From contig NC_021499.1 of assembly GCF_000412695.1 (NCBI RefSeq), positions 4,340,001-4,404,000 on the forward strand: DNA of 64,000 nucleotides, written 5' to 3'. Under the pieces are notes generated by a model. The model did no database searches, had not been told where the DNA came from, and saw nothing but the letters and a program-made list of their open reading frames with translations. Below, in pieces: positions 55,851 to 64,000 of this stretch. The position numbers and the translations under genes are program-made. The DNA comes from Pseudomonas resinovorans NBRC 106553 (GTDB taxonomy: Bacteria; Pseudomonadota; Gammaproteobacteria; Pseudomonadales; Pseudomonadaceae). Every line of letters begins with the position of its first letter. Position 1 is the stretch's first letter.

Positions 55851-57131
55851 TCAGGCGCGCCAGTCCAGCAATTGTTCGATGGCATCCAGGTCGAAGACCG
55901 GAATACCCAGGCTTGTGCTCACGTCCAGGCGTTCGCGGTAGGCATCGTCGATGAAGATCGAGCGCTCCCGCTGGCCGATGGCCCGGCTCTTCGGCGTGCC
56001 GTCCTGGAGGTGGATGATCTCGGCGAAGATCTCCGGCGCTATCCGGTACCGCGCCAGGGTCTCGCGCGGACAGCCGGCATGGCGGGTGATCAGCACGATC
56101 TCCACGCCCTTGGCCAGCCACTGGTAGAGCAGCGCCATCAGCAGGGCGTTGACCGCACCGCGCAGGATCAGCGTGTCGTCGAGGTCGAGATAGACCCGGT
56201 CGAAGTCCAGCTCCACCTTGAAGCAGTTCTTCAGGGCCCGGTCCATCTGGATCGGGTACCGCTGGGCGATCACCGAGAAGGCCAGCCCCGAGTAGGCATA
56301 CAGGCTCAGCAAGGGGTAGTTGATCCCCAGGTTGCGGGACAGGCCCATGGAGCCCGCCGTGCGCGGCGCGACTTCGAGCAGCTTGAGGCGGCCATCGCGG
56401 GCCCGCTTGACCTGGAAGAACCAGCCGCCCTTGAAGCGGAAGGCTTCGGCGATGCAGGCGGCAATGGCGTCCACCTCGGCGCCCAGCTCGATCGGCCGGG
56501 TACGCACGCTGATGCCCGACTTGACCCGCGCACGCTCACGGGGAGACGCCTTGAGCAGCACGCCCTGCCCATCGGAAATGCAGTCGACCGTGAATTCCTC
56601 GCCCGGCAGGTATTCGGAGAACACGTACTCGATGCCGCTGTCCAGCAACTGCTGGTGGCGAGACGCGTCGCGAACCAGCTCGACGCCCTGGGAGCCCTGC
56701 CCCACCGCCGGCTTGGCGAATATCGGATAGTTCGATGCCAGGCCCGACACCGCGTCGGGCACGAAGTCGCAACCGGCGAAGTGGGCATAGGTGGCGTTCT
56801 TGTTGCGGCAGATGCGCGCCAGCTCCACCTCGGGCACCGTGGCCCTGGCGGCAAGCCGCCCCTGTTCCTCGGCCAGCTTGAGGATCACGCTGTCGTGGGC
56901 CGGCACCACCAGGTCGATCTGCCATTCGCCGATCAGGCGGTTCAGTTGCGGGATGAATTCATCCGAATCCACATGGGCGTCGATCTGCCGGTAGCGGGCA
57001 TACACGAACTCGCCGTGGTCGGATACCGACGAAACACCGTACAGCTCGACGTCCTTGGCGTACTTCAGCGCCGAGTGGATCTCCAGCCCGATCTCCGAGC
57101 CACAGGGAAAAACCAGGACCTTAATCGTCAC
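55851..57131 (-). CDS. ATP-grasp/HAD fusion protein
   Basis: The 426-residue protein combines an ATP-grasp ligase (about 1-300; PIFAKPAVGQGSQG near 137-150, LLEVAPRTAGS near 251-261) with a C-terminal HAD phosphatase-like domain (about 308-426; YLDLDDTLIL with the Asp nucleophile pair, ITRHAG, IFIDDA). Such fusions occur in Pseudomonas flagellar glycosylation islands (I believe also near fgtA in PAO1), but the reaction is not known to me; ATP-driven coupling of a carboxylate (for example an amino acid) and release of a phosphate are possible. The GTG at 57131 is taken as start; it overlaps the previous gene by 11 bp. Confidence 0.72.
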   Translation of the reverse strand: MTIKVLVFPCGSEIGLEIHSALKYAKDVELYGVSSVSDHGEFVYARYRQIDAHVDSDEFIPQLNRLIGEWQIDLVVPAHDSVILKLAEEQGRLAARATVPEVELARICRNKNATYAHFAGCDFVPDAVSGLASNYPIFAKPAVGQGSQGVELVRDASRHQQLLDSGIEYVFSEYLPGEEFTVDCISDGQGVLLKASPRERARVKSGISVRTRPIELGAEVDAIAACIAEAFRFKGGWFFQVKRARDGRLKLLEVAPRTAGSMGLSRNLGINYPLLSLYAYSGLAFSVIAQRYPIQMDRALKNCFKVELDFDRVYLDLDDTLILRGAVNALLMALLYQWLAKGVEIVLITRHAGCPRETLARYRIAPEIFAEIIHLQDGTPKSRAIGQRERSIFIDDAYRERLDVSTSLGIPVFDLDAIEQLLDWRA

Positions 57132-58704
57132 GTGCGTCACCAAATACGGCCTGGACCACGCGGCGCGCAACCTGACCATCGTTCAAGGAACAGAAGCGCT
57201 GCTGGAACTCGCGATAGCGCGGCGCATATTCCCTGGCTACCGCGTCCAGCTCGCCGAGCAAACCGACCAGGCCTTCGGTGGTGGCGGTCACCGGGCCGGG
57301 AAGGTCCTCGTGCACATCGAGGTAGAAGCCGCGGATAGCCGACGCGTAGAGCTCCAGGTCATAGCAGTAGAAGAGGATGGGCCGGCCGGTCACAGCGAAG
57401 TCGAAGAACACCGAGGAGTAGTCGGTGACCAGGACATCCGCGAGCATGCACAGCTCGTTGACATCATCCAGGTGCGACATGTCCCGGACATTGGCCGGCA
57501 AGGCGGCATGGTCCAGGGTCTCGGCCACCAGGTGATGAGCCTTGATCAGCAGCATCTGGTCGTCGGCAAGGCCAGCGGACAGCGTGGCCAGGTCCAGCTG
57601 CAGGTCGAAGGCGTGCTGCCAGGCACCGATGGCCTTGTGGTCCCGCCAGGTGGGCGCGTAGAGGATGAAGCGCTTGCCCTCCGGCAGACCGAGGCGCCTG
57701 GCCAGCGCAGCGCTGTCCGGCGCCGGGTCCAGCAACGGATCGGTGAGCGGATAGCCCAGCTCCAGGACCTCCCCCGGATAGCGGAAGGCGCGCTTGAAGA
57801 CCTCGGTGGAGTAGGCGTTTTCGCTCAGCAACAGGCTCCAGGAACGGGATTCCCGGTAGAAGTTGTCGCGGGCATCGACTTCCGGCCCGCTGACCTCGAT
57901 GTCGAACGACAGCCGTTTCAGCGGCGTGCCGTGCCAGGCCTGCAGGTAGACGGTTTCCGGCTTGCGCCCATGCACCGGGAAAATGACGTTGTTCACCCGG
58001 TAGCGGGCCTGCGCCAGCAGCCGGTAGTAGTCCGGCGAACCGCGCCTGACCACCTGCGGATCGCCGGGGATCGCCTGGTCGCCGTTGTAGGACCAGACGC
58101 AGCGCAGGTCCGGGCGCGAACGGCGCAGCTCTTCGTAGATGTAGCGCGGATTGCCCGAGTAGCTCTTGCCGAGGAAGCTCTCGAAGATCACCAGGTTCTC
58201 GTCCAGCGGCAGGTCCGCCAGGTAACCGGCGAAGGCCTGCTTGGCGTTCTCCCCGGCGGTGACCCGGCCATGGAGCTCCAGGGGCGCGGCATAAAACACC
58301 AGGGAGCTGGCGCTGTCGCTCAGGTAGGTCGACAGGCCCCGCTCGGCCAGCGCCTCGTTGAAGAAGTGACGGGGCGTCTCGCCACCCGGATGCCGGCCCA
58401 GCAGCTGGGTCTCCAGTCGCTCACCATTGTCCAGGGTAGCTTCCAGCCTGACGTCCCAGCGGGTTTCATCGTCGCCGAACAGTTCCAGTGGCAGCCGGGC
58501 TTCGAAGCCCGAGGCGCCACGGCTGCAGGTGAAGGCGGCGATCACCTTGGCGCGCCGCCCCACCACCAGCAGGCGGCAAGCCTGGACCGCGCTGGCGTCG
58601 CTGGCGTTGACGGTCAGGCACAGCACCTCGCCCTCGCGCCGAATACCGTCGGGGACGGGAATCGACAGGAGCAGCGCGGGATGGTGTTGAACGCTGCTAT
58701 TCAT
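57121..58704 (-). CDS. TagF-like CDP-glycerol glycerophosphotransferase with N-terminal extension
   Basis: This 527-residue protein has an N-terminal beta-rich domain of unknown role (about 1-150) and a C-terminal glycerophosphotransferase domain (about 160-510) with YLQAWHGTPLKRLSFD, LLIKAHH and VLVTDYSSVFFDFAVTGRPI, the same set seen in the second copy at 51755-53032. It starts as ATGA over the stop of the tagD-like gene, so cytidylyltransferase and transferase are made together. Substrate is most simply CDP-glycerol. Acceptor and whether one or several units are added are unknown. Confidence 0.82.
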   Translation of the reverse strand: MNSSVQHHPALLLSIPVPDGIRREGEVLCLTVNASDASAVQACRLLVVGRRAKVIAAFTCSRGASGFEARLPLELFGDDETRWDVRLEATLDNGERLETQLLGRHPGGETPRHFFNEALAERGLSTYLSDSASSLVFYAAPLELHGRVTAGENAKQAFAGYLADLPLDENLVIFESFLGKSYSGNPRYIYEELRRSRPDLRCVWSYNGDQAIPGDPQVVRRGSPDYYRLLAQARYRVNNVIFPVHGRKPETVYLQAWHGTPLKRLSFDIEVSGPEVDARDNFYRESRSWSLLLSENAYSTEVFKRAFRYPGEVLELGYPLTDPLLDPAPDSAALARRLGLPEGKRFILYAPTWRDHKAIGAWQHAFDLQLDLATLSAGLADDQMLLIKAHHLVAETLDHAALPANVRDMSHLDDVNELCMLADVLVTDYSSVFFDFAVTGRPILFYCYDLELYASAIRGFYLDVHEDLPGPVTATTEGLVGLLGELDAVAREYAPRYREFQQRFCSLNDGQVARRVVQAVFGDARDD

Positions 58705-59171
58705 CCAAGATCGCCCTTCAGCGCCTTCAACAGGCTCAGGATGTTGGAGATCTGGCGGTCGTCGGCCAGGATGCTGGCCAGCGATTCGCGCAGCTCGGTG
58801 GAGGAAACCCCACGGGTACGGTCCAGGTAGACGACCTGGCAGTGGGCTTTCAGATGATCGAACTTGCCGTTCCAGTCATTGCCCATGACGAAGGTATCGA
58901 CCTTGTGTTCGCGGATGTCGTCGGGCTTCTGCTCCCAGGACTGCTCCGGGATCACCAGGTCGACGCAGTCCAGCGATTCGATGATTTCCTTGCGCTCGGC
59001 ATAGGGAATCAGCGCCTTCTTGCCTTTCAGGCGATTGAACTCGTCGGTGGACACCGCGACTATCGTGCGCTCGCCCAGTTCGCGCATGCGCTTGAGCAGG
59101 CGCAGATGGCCGATATGAAACATATCGAAGGTGCCATAGGTGATGACTGTTCCCAGCGCTGACTTGCCCAT
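58701..59171 (-). CDS. tagD: Glycerol-3-phosphate cytidylyltransferase (TagD/TarD-like)
   Basis: This 156-residue nucleotidyltransferase makes CDP-glycerol from CTP and sn-glycerol-3-phosphate. The HxGH motif is HIGH at 19-22 in TYGTFDMFHIGHLRLL, and the second family motif RTRGVSST is at 118-125. Length and motif spacing match TagD/TarD rather than the longer CTP:phosphocholine or HldE enzymes, though related sugar-phosphate cytidylyltransferases cannot be fully excluded. The start at 59171 has AGGTGG 7 bases upstream. It directly precedes a TagF-like gene with ATGA coupling. Confidence 0.85.
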   Translation of the reverse strand: MGKSALGTVITYGTFDMFHIGHLRLLKRMRELGERTIVAVSTDEFNRLKGKKALIPYAERKEIIESLDCVDLVIPEQSWEQKPDDIREHKVDTFVMGNDWNGKFDHLKAHCQVVYLDRTRGVSSTELRESLASILADDRQISNILSLLKALKGDLG

Positions 59172-59233
59172 TTGCGAACCACCTGTGGAAAGTTCGGCGG
59201 GCTCGCCCCGCCGGTTGACGTTGTCAGGTCCCA

Positions 59234-59929
59234 TCAATCCCGAGTCTCGTTCCAGTAGCTGGATCTCACGATGCTGTCGGCATCGGGCTTGAAGTACGGC
59301 TCGTCGAAGGACAGATGCGGACGCTCCCAGGCGATATCCCGGCGCACCAACCGCGCCGGTGTTCCGACGGCGATGCAGTTGTTCGGCAGCCGGCTCTTCA
59401 CCAGGCTGTCCATGCCGATCACCGTGCCCTCGCCTATGTCGGCACCACCCAGGACCTTGGCGTTGTAGCCGAGCCAGACGTGATTGCCGATCAGGATGTC
59501 CCGCGCGATGTTGATGCGTTTGCCGGTGTGCACATCGAAGATCGGGTGGGCATCATCCGTGCGCAGCTGGTTCCCCGAGGCGAACATGCAGTCCTCGCCT
59601 ATGGTCACCGAGGCCATCTCGCTGGCGTCGATGAAGCAGTGGGCCGTGCAGGTGACGTTGCGGCCGATGACCACCCGACTCCCCTGCCCTATCCGCACCA
59701 GCCCCTTGAACGCGTTGTCCCAGTCGTTGCGGCCCAGCTCGAAGTAGCCCTCGGAGCAGTTGAACTCCAGCGACAGCCGGTTGACGCGTGACGCCGGGTC
59801 TATGACCACCCGGTTGTTGGAGCCGCGGAACATGACCTTGACGCCCGGCAGGAACGTCGGACAGTGGATGCGGTTACCGCGCGCATCTTCATAGTCTCGT
59901 GCGCCTTCCAGGATCACTGCGTCTTGCAT
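59234..59929 (-). CDS. Left-handed beta-helix (hexapeptide) acyltransferase
   Basis: This 231-residue protein has repeated hexapeptides typical of WbbJ/LacA-type O- or N-acyltransferases, from about VVIDPAS to the C-terminal coil IGNHVWLGYNAKVLGGADIGEGTVIGMDSLV and AVGTPARLVRRDI. The catalytic-type histidine near TDDAHPIFD and the NHVWLG loop are present. It likely adds acetyl or a similar acyl group to a sugar of the flagellin glycan. It is the first gene of the island, 23 bp past the flgL stop, so it can be read from the flg operon. Confidence 0.82.
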   Translation of the reverse strand: MQDAVILEGARDYEDARGNRIHCPTFLPGVKVMFRGSNNRVVIDPASRVNRLSLEFNCSEGYFELGRNDWDNAFKGLVRIGQGSRVVIGRNVTCTAHCFIDASEMASVTIGEDCMFASGNQLRTDDAHPIFDVHTGKRINIARDILIGNHVWLGYNAKVLGGADIGEGTVIGMDSLVKSRLPNNCIAVGTPARLVRRDIAWERPHLSFDEPYFKPDADSIVRSSYWNETRD

Positions 59930-59952
59930 GGCTTCACTCGGTTCCGGCGGGA

Positions 59953-61200
59953 TTACAGCTTGTTGAACAGGCTCAGCGAAGCGATCTTCACATAGCTCTG
60001 CTGCGACGCTTCGAGGATGATCGACTGGAAGCTCAGCCGCGATAGCGCCTCGGAGTAGTCCAGCTCGCGCAGGTCGGCCTGCACGGACTGGTTCACCAGG
60101 GTCACGTCTTCGTTGTCGGTGAGGGTGGACTCGACCACGTTCAGGCGCGCACCGATTTCGCCACGCACCGAGTCGACCACGGTCATGCCGTTGTCCAGGT
60201 TGGTCAGGGACTCGGCCACGGCGTCACGGACGACCTTGTTGCCGGCCGGCGTATCCGTCGAATTCTCGAGGGCCATGCGCAGGTTGGCGATGGTGTCGAG
60301 GATGCCCTGCTTCTGCTGGTTGGGCTTGGCCGTGACGTCGATTGTCTCACCGCCCACGGGCAGGCCATCGAACTTGATGTTGACGCCGCGGAACACCACC
60401 TGGTCGGCGGTGGTGGCATCGGTATCGATGGCGCCACTGCCCAGTACCGGGGTGGTGGTCCCCATCGCGAAGATTTCATAGCTGTTGGCGTCGGGGTTGC
60501 CGAATACGATCTGCACGCCGGCATCGGGGAACGGCGGGTTGCCGGAGAAGGAAACCTCGTCCTGCACCAGCGCTGCCGAAGGGCTCAGGGTGGAGCCGGC
60601 GGGGCTGTTGGTCAGGGTGCTACCCAGCCTTCCCGCGTTGATCACGTTCTCGAACACGCGCTTGCCGTTGTCGCTGATGGGCAGTTGCAGGGAGCTCGCC
60701 ACCTGCAGCTTGCGCTGGCCCTCGTCGCCTTCATAGCTGTAGCTGCCGTCGGCATTGCGCACGAAGGGCTGGGTCTTGCCCTGGAAGCCGGAGAAGATGT
60801 ACTCGCCCCGCGCGTTGCGGGTGTTCATCAGGCTCAGCAGTTCGTCCTCGCGCTCCTTGAGTTCGGCGGCGATGGCCTTGCGGTCCTCGGTGCTCAGGGC
60901 GCCGTTGCCGGCCTCCCCCGCCAGTTCGCGCACACGCTGGAGCACGGTGTTCACCGAATTCAGCGTCACTTCTTCCTGGTTCAGGCTGTTCTGGGCGGCG
61001 GTCAGGTTGGAGTTGTACTGGTCCAGCACACCCTGCTGCTGGTCCAGCTGCAGGAGACGGACCGACGCCACCGGATCGTCCGCCGGCGTGAGGATGCGGT
61101 TGCCGGTGCTGATCTGTTCCTGGGTCTTGGTGACGTTCGCGTAGTTCCGCTGCAGGCCCGCCACGCCATTGTTGTATTGCTGGATAGTGGAAATTCGCAT
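59953..61200 (-). CDS. flgL: FlgL, hook-filament junction protein 2
   Basis: FlgL, 415 residues, joins hook and filament. It starts MRISTIQQYNNGVAGLQRNYANV with flagellin-like helices at both ends (N-terminal ISTGNRILTPADDPVASVRLLQLDQ; C-terminal LDYSEALSRLSFQSIILEASQQSYVKIASLSLFNKL). The start is 11 bp after the flgK stop. The open island begins right after it, so flgL and the glycosylation genes may share a transcript. Confidence 0.96.
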   Translation of the reverse strand: MRISTIQQYNNGVAGLQRNYANVTKTQEQISTGNRILTPADDPVASVRLLQLDQQQGVLDQYNSNLTAAQNSLNQEEVTLNSVNTVLQRVRELAGEAGNGALSTEDRKAIAAELKEREDELLSLMNTRNARGEYIFSGFQGKTQPFVRNADGSYSYEGDEGQRKLQVASSLQLPISDNGKRVFENVINAGRLGSTLTNSPAGSTLSPSAALVQDEVSFSGNPPFPDAGVQIVFGNPDANSYEIFAMGTTTPVLGSGAIDTDATTADQVVFRGVNIKFDGLPVGGETIDVTAKPNQQKQGILDTIANLRMALENSTDTPAGNKVVRDAVAESLTNLDNGMTVVDSVRGEIGARLNVVESTLTDNEDVTLVNQSVQADLRELDYSEALSRLSFQSIILEASQQSYVKIASLSLFNKL

Positions 61201-61211
61201 GGCTGGCTCCG

Positions 61212-63263
61212 TTAGCGGAAGGTGCTCATCAAGGTATCGAACAGGCTGCGCGCAACTTGAATCACCTGCGACGAAGCGTTGTAGTACTGCTCGAACTTGA
61301 TCAGGTTGGCCGCTTCCTCATCCAGGCTCACCGCCGAGAGCGAGTCACGATTGTCCGTGGCCTGCTTGAGGATCGCCGTGCTGGCTTCGCTGTCCACTCG
61401 CGCCTGGGCGGTCAGGGTGCCCACCCGCTCCACCAGGTCCCCGTAGCTGTCGGAGAAGCTGGAACCGGTGCCACCCACCAGGGCGTCGACACCGACCGCG
61501 GCCTTGGTCTGCAAGTCCACCAGCTTGAGGGCGTTGCGGTTGTCGGAAACACCGTTGGTGCTCATGGCGAGACTGAAATTGTCGCCGGTTTCCGCCCGTC
61601 CGCTGAAGCTCTGGCTGATCTGGTACTCCTGCGTGGTGGCAGGGGTCCCCGTGGTGACCGAAATGGTGTAGCTCAGCTGGTTGGTCTGCCCTGGCGTCAC
61701 GCTCAGGGTGCCCGAAGTCGGCTGGGTGATGGTCACGCCGGGCGGCAGGCCGGAAAAGCTCAGGCTCCCCGGCGTGCCCGCCGTGTAGTTCATGGTGATC
61801 GACGAAATCGCCGCCAGGTGCGCCTGACTCATGGGGGTCAGGGTATTGGTGATGCTGGGCTGGCCGATCGCGCCGGTGCCCTTGTTCTGCACGTTCGCTT
61901 CCGAATGCAGGGGCGCGGCGAAGGCCAGCTGGTCCGCCTGGTCCAGCACCGCACTGATGTCCTTGGCGCCGGTGCGCGTGGGCTGCAGCACGAACTTGTC
62001 ACCGGTGGTGGGCGGCGGCACGCCGAGGGCGATCTGGAATCCCTGGTCACGGCCGGCGCTGTCCTTGATGGTCAGCGTGCCGGACGGAGTGCTGTCGCTG
62101 ACGACCATTTCCTGGTTGTCGCTCAAGCGGCGCACCGAGTAGGGCGGCGTCGCCGAGGCGTTGTACTCCATCTGGTAGTCGCTGGTGGTGAGCAGGCTGG
62201 TATTGGTGATGTTCAGGGCCGGCTGGGCATTGCTGTTGCCGGCGAAGGCCTTCACCCGCAGCGCCGCGAGGGCCGGGTCGTTGAAGTTGCCGAACAGGGC
62301 CGCCCCCACCTGCCCTTTCAGGTCGAGGCCCTGGCCGAGCTGGGTGTTGACCTGGTCGCTGATGGACATGGCCAGGCGGCCCAGGGTATTGAGGCTGGCA
62401 TCGAGGGTCTCGGTGCGGTAGCGAATCAGGCCGCCCAGTTCTCCACCGCTGAGCAGCGACGTGACGCCCTGGCGAGAATCACCGCTGACGAACTCCAGCT
62501 CGAAACGGCTGGGGTCACCCTTGCCGGGCACCGCTTCGAGGCGGTTGGCCGAGTTGCCCACCACCAGTGGCTGGCCGGTGCCGACGAAGATGCTCTGGGT
62601 GCCGTCGCTCTGGGGCACCACGCTCACGCCCACGTAGGTGGACAGTTGGCGGATCGCCTCGTCGCGGGAGTCCAGCAGGTCGTTCGGCACCTGGCCATTG
62701 GACGAGGCGACAGCGATGGCGTCGTTGAGGCTGGCGATGGAACCGGCCAGGCGGTTCACCTGGTCCGCCACCGACGCCATCTGTTTGTTCAGCGAGTCGT
62801 TCTGCGCGTTCAACCGATCGGAGACGGTGTTGAAGCGACGGGCCAGGCCCTCGGCCTCGGACAGCACCAACTGCCGCGCCGGCATGTTGGCGGGGTCCTC
62901 GGCGGCGGTCTGCATGGCGGCGAAGAAGCTCTTCAGCGACGGGGTGATGCCGGTGGTGGTGCCGGACAGCAACGAGTCGAGCTGGTCGATCTGGCTCTTG
63001 TAGGCATCCACGTCACTGCTCAGCGACGTGGTGTTGCGCAGCTGCGCGGTGAGGAACTCGCTGTAGCTGCGACGGATATCCGTCAGGCTGACGCCGCTGC
63101 CGATATAGCCCGAGCCGGAGAACTGCGGCAGGTTGGTCGACTGGGTCGCGCTCTGCCGGGTGAAACCGGGCGTATTGACGTTGGAGATGTTGTGGCCGGT
63201 GACGGTCAGCTGCGACTGGCTCACGCGCAGCCCCGACAGGCCAATGTTTAGTAGGTCAGCCAT
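61212..63263 (-). CDS. flgK: FlgK, hook-filament junction protein 1
   Basis: FlgK, 683 residues, is the first hook-associated protein on the hook. The N-terminal signature ADLLNIGLSGLRVSQSQLTVTGHNISNVNTPGF and the C-terminal SVSLDEEAANLIKFEQYYNASSQVIQVARSLFDTLM are diagnostic. The middle (about 330-560) is the variable surface region. The start follows flgJ by 9 bp. Confidence 0.97.
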   Translation of the reverse strand: MADLLNIGLSGLRVSQSQLTVTGHNISNVNTPGFTRQSATQSTNLPQFSGSGYIGSGVSLTDIRRSYSEFLTAQLRNTTSLSSDVDAYKSQIDQLDSLLSGTTTGITPSLKSFFAAMQTAAEDPANMPARQLVLSEAEGLARRFNTVSDRLNAQNDSLNKQMASVADQVNRLAGSIASLNDAIAVASSNGQVPNDLLDSRDEAIRQLSTYVGVSVVPQSDGTQSIFVGTGQPLVVGNSANRLEAVPGKGDPSRFELEFVSGDSRQGVTSLLSGGELGGLIRYRTETLDASLNTLGRLAMSISDQVNTQLGQGLDLKGQVGAALFGNFNDPALAALRVKAFAGNSNAQPALNITNTSLLTTSDYQMEYNASATPPYSVRRLSDNQEMVVSDSTPSGTLTIKDSAGRDQGFQIALGVPPPTTGDKFVLQPTRTGAKDISAVLDQADQLAFAAPLHSEANVQNKGTGAIGQPSITNTLTPMSQAHLAAISSITMNYTAGTPGSLSFSGLPPGVTITQPTSGTLSVTPGQTNQLSYTISVTTGTPATTQEYQISQSFSGRAETGDNFSLAMSTNGVSDNRNALKLVDLQTKAAVGVDALVGGTGSSFSDSYGDLVERVGTLTAQARVDSEASTAILKQATDNRDSLSAVSLDEEAANLIKFEQYYNASSQVIQVARSLFDTLMSTFR

Positions 63264-63272
63264 GACTCAGCC

Positions 63273-64000
63273 TCATATCCTTCTGGTCGGGCCATCGACG
63301 CTGGCGACGGCTTGGTAGATCTGCATGCCGCGAGCGATCTGGGTGATCTTGCGGGCGTATTGCGGGTCGGTGGCGTAGCCGGCCTTCTGCAGTTCGCGGA
63401 CGAACTGCTCGGGTTTCTCGGCCGAATCCAGCGCCTTGTCGTAGCGGGAGTTGTTCTGCAGGAAGCTCACGTAGTCGTGGAAGCTCTGCTCGAAGGAGTC
63501 GTATGAGCGGAACGACGCCGCCTCCTTCACCGCCTTGCCGCCCTTGTATTCGGTGGTCAGCGTGCGCGCGGACTCGCCGTCCCAGCCCTTGTGGGCCTTG
63601 ATGCCGAACAGGTTGTGGCTGCTGTCGCCGTCGGCCTCGCGGATGATCGACTTGCCCCAGCCGGTTTCCAGGGCGGCTTGCGCCACCAGGTAGCGGGGGT
63701 CGACGCCGATGCGCTCGGCGGCCTTCTCGGCCATCGGCAACAGGGTCTCGATGAACTCGTCACGCGAGGCGAAGCGGCGCTTGCTGGTGCCCTTGGCGCC
63801 GTCGGCGGCCTCGACGCCCACGGCTTCACGCTCGGGCGCGCCGTAGCTCTGGGCGGCGCTCCAGTCCTTGGCGGCAAGCGAAGTACCGGCGGTCTGTTCG
63901 GGGGACGGCACGATGCCGGCCGCCTGGCGGTCGGCGAGCTTGCCCGGCAGGGCGAGGCGGCGCAGGTTGATCAGGCGCGAATCGTCGCGCACCGCGACGC
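63273..64000 (-). CDS. flgJ: FlgJ, rod cap/muramidase (C-terminal part; 5' end outside window)
   Basis: The gene runs off the high-coordinate edge; about 242 C-terminal residues are visible. They show a Pro/Ala-rich linker and the peptidoglycan hydrolase domain, with the catalytic-type Glu in AALETGWGKS, followed by HNLFGIKAHKGWDG and YATDPQYARKITQIA. FlgJ caps the growing rod and opens the cell wall; the N-terminal rod-cap part lies outside. A GTG near 63992 could look like a start but lies inside the linker of the full gene. Confidence 0.95.
   Translation of the reverse strand, partial: VAVRDDSRLINLRRLALPGKLADRQAAGIVPSPEQTAGTSLAAKDWSAAQSYGAPEREAVGVEAADGAKGTSKRRFASRDEFIETLLPMAEKAAERIGVDPRYLVAQAALETGWGKSIIREADGDSSHNLFGIKAHKGWDGESARTLTTEYKGGKAVKEAASFRSYDSFEQSFHDYVSFLQNNSRYDKALDSAEKPEQFVRELQKAGYATDPQYARKITQIARGMQIYQAVASVDGPTRRI

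Noticed and set aside
48222..59929. Island as a phage- or transposon-borne cargo
   Set aside because: No integrase, transposase, attachment repeats or clear base-composition break seen; its origin by transfer is possible but not shown.

Overview
The window is a 64 kb piece of a high-GC Pseudomonas-type chromosome (Pseudomonadaceae, in the wide neighbourhood of P. aeruginosa). This rests on the gene order (ccmABCDEFGHI beside cheYZAB-motCD-parCP-cheW, flhAF-fleN-fliA, fliKLMNOPQR-flhB, hptB-hsbR-hsbA, fliEFGHIJ, fleQSR, fliC-flaG-fliDST, flgJKL), on protein features typical of that genus, and on intergenic hairpin repeats of a Pseudomonas kind. Nearly every gene lies on the minus strand; only a fliK-like/flhB-like pair (6004-7993) is on the plus strand. 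No tRNA, rRNA, CRISPR array, transposase or phage gene was seen.

Layout, low to high coordinate. 1-5852: cytochrome c maturation operon ccmABCDEFGHI, with translationally coupled overlaps and ccmI cut by the window edge. 6004-8411: the plus-strand FliK-like and FlhB-C-terminal-like pair, and a convergent periplasmic rhodanese. 8571-18392: chemotaxis core (DUF2802 protein, CheW, ParP, ParC, MotD, MotC, CheB, CheA, CheZ, CheY, FliA). 18389-30159: flagellar number and placement genes (FleN, FlhF) and the flagellar export apparatus and C-ring (FlhA, FlhB, FliR, Q, P, O, N, M, L, K). 30241-32637: HptB-HsbR-HsbA phosphorelay and partner-switch. 33182-38931: FliJ, I, H, G, F, E. 39167-43371: regulators FleR, FleS, FleQ. 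43590-47918: FliT, two FliS paralogues, FliD, FlaG and flagellin FliC. 48222-59929: an eight-gene flagellin glycosylation island. 59953-64000: FlgL, FlgK and partial FlgJ.

The genes fit the four-tier Pseudomonas flagellar hierarchy and the promoters can be read. A sigma-70-like promoter precedes fleQ. Sigma-54 elements (GG/GC at -24/-12) precede fleSR, fliE, fliK, fliL and probably fliD and flhA. FliA (sigma-28) elements precede fliC, the second fliS and the parP-cheW group.

Three points stand out. (1) fleR, the activator of the hook and filament-junction tier, carries an in-frame amber codon exactly between its AAA+ domain and its DNA-binding domain, where a CAG is expected. (2) The glycosylation island encodes a TagD-like glycerol-3-phosphate cytidylyltransferase and two TagF/TagB-type glycerophosphotransferases together with an ATP-grasp/HAD fusion, suggesting a teichoic-acid-like (glycerol-)phosphate decoration of flagellin. 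(3) Several intergenic gaps hold structured repeats: three copies of one 86-95 bp inverted-repeat family, a chain of five perfect hairpins between hsbA and fliJ, and a 124 bp element with inverted ends between the fliK-like and flhB-like genes.
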